From Sabulicella rubraurantiaca (GTDB lineage: Bacteria > Pseudomonadota > Alphaproteobacteria > Acetobacterales > Acetobacteraceae), in the NCBI RefSeq assembly GCF_017355885.1, contig NZ_JAFEUU010000011.1:1-64000 (forward strand): a DNA stretch of 64,000 bases, written 5' to 3'. The notes beneath the pieces are model-generated. The model was given only the letters and a program-made list of their open reading frames with translations, ran no database searches and was not told where the DNA came from. Positions 63,823 through 64,000 of the stretch are shown in pieces. Position numbers and translations under genes: made by a program. The stretch's first letter is position 1, and each line of letters starts with the position of its first letter.

Positions 63823-64000
63823 TGGCCGTCTCGCGCAACGACACTTCCGTGCTAGGCCGCTGGTGGTGGAGCGTGGATCGCTGGACCCTGGCGGCGCTGC
63901 TTTCCCTCGTGGCGATCGGCTACGTGATGATGCTCTCCGCCAGCCCGGCGGTCGCGGAGCGCATCGGCGCCTCCTCCCGCCACATGTTCCTGGCGCGGCA
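63822..64000 (+). CDS. ftsW: FtsW, lipid II polymerase, N-terminal part (runs off window)
   Basis: The last 179 bp open an ATG that overlaps the murD stop as TGATG. The visible 59 residues begin [20 protein letters not shown] and the first membrane span WTLAALLSLVAIGYVMMLSAS, the normal N-terminus of SEDS proteins. Its position after murD in the dcw cluster supports FtsW, the septal glycan polymerase partner of FtsI. The rest is beyond the window. Confidence 0.88.
   Translation, partial: MAVSRNDTSVLGRWWWSVDRWTLAALLSLVAIGYVMMLSASPAVAERIGASSRHMFLAR

Overview
The window is very GC-rich, densely coded DNA from an alphaproteobacterium, most likely an Acetobacteraceae member of the Roseomonas type. 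Four things point that way: the form of the 26-residue PqqA peptide, the run rodZ-ispG-hisS-prfA-prmC-DUF4167, rnpB just upstream of mraZ, and several tripartite-tricarboxylate (Bug) binding proteins. It looks like ordinary chromosome. I see no phage, transposase, CRISPR array or plasmid functions. One GNAT gene is clearly broken.

Layout. 1-640: the 5' end of a 16S rRNA gene (minus strand), its long G/U-rich leader, a boxA-like site and a strong promoter. 645-6540: clpB, a MOSC-domain protein, thiC under a TPP riboswitch, and a DUF4167 gene. 6689-14340: a minus-strand run lysC, flavin oxidoreductase, rodZ-like, ispG, hisS, prfA, prmC, covering lysine/threonine entry, cell shape, isoprenoids and translation. 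14404-21515: ubiG, ccmAB, aconitase, a hairpin terminator, and the ribosomal operon rpsF-rpsR-DUF2232-rplI. 21667-26158: a secreted hypothetical protein, a four-gene overlapping operon (secreted EEP hydrolase, MFS transporter, PPK2 kinase, tandem GGCT-like protein), and tRNA-Pro(UGG).

26198-34805: two flavoprotein oxidoreductases, a GNAT pseudogene, then a complete pqqABCDE cluster. It is followed by an exported sorbosone-dehydrogenase-like protein and a di-heme cytochrome c. Together they could make PQQ, use it in the periplasm and pass the electrons on. 34848-43086: selO, a sugar-nucleotide epimerase, rarA, three tandem Bug-type solute-binding proteins without their membrane partners, and an M20 peptidase. 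43150-51953: an AsmA-like protein joined to a fused HyuA-HyuB (5-oxoprolinase-like) enzyme, a divergent MarR-like regulator and an SLC13-type permease with RCK_C domains.

52009-64000: a TerB/J-domain protein, an AmpD-like amidase, the RNase P RNA, and the start of the division and cell-wall (dcw) cluster: mraZ, rsmH, ftsL, ftsI, murE, murF, mraY, murD and a truncated ftsW. Most dcw genes overlap by 1-14 nt, so translation is probably coupled.

No obviously new defence or mobile system is visible. The least-explained parts are the EEP-MFS-PPK2-GGCT operon with its tandem GGCT protein, the HyuAB-AsmA coupling, the strand-skewed rRNA leader, and the AT-rich gap upstream of mraZ.
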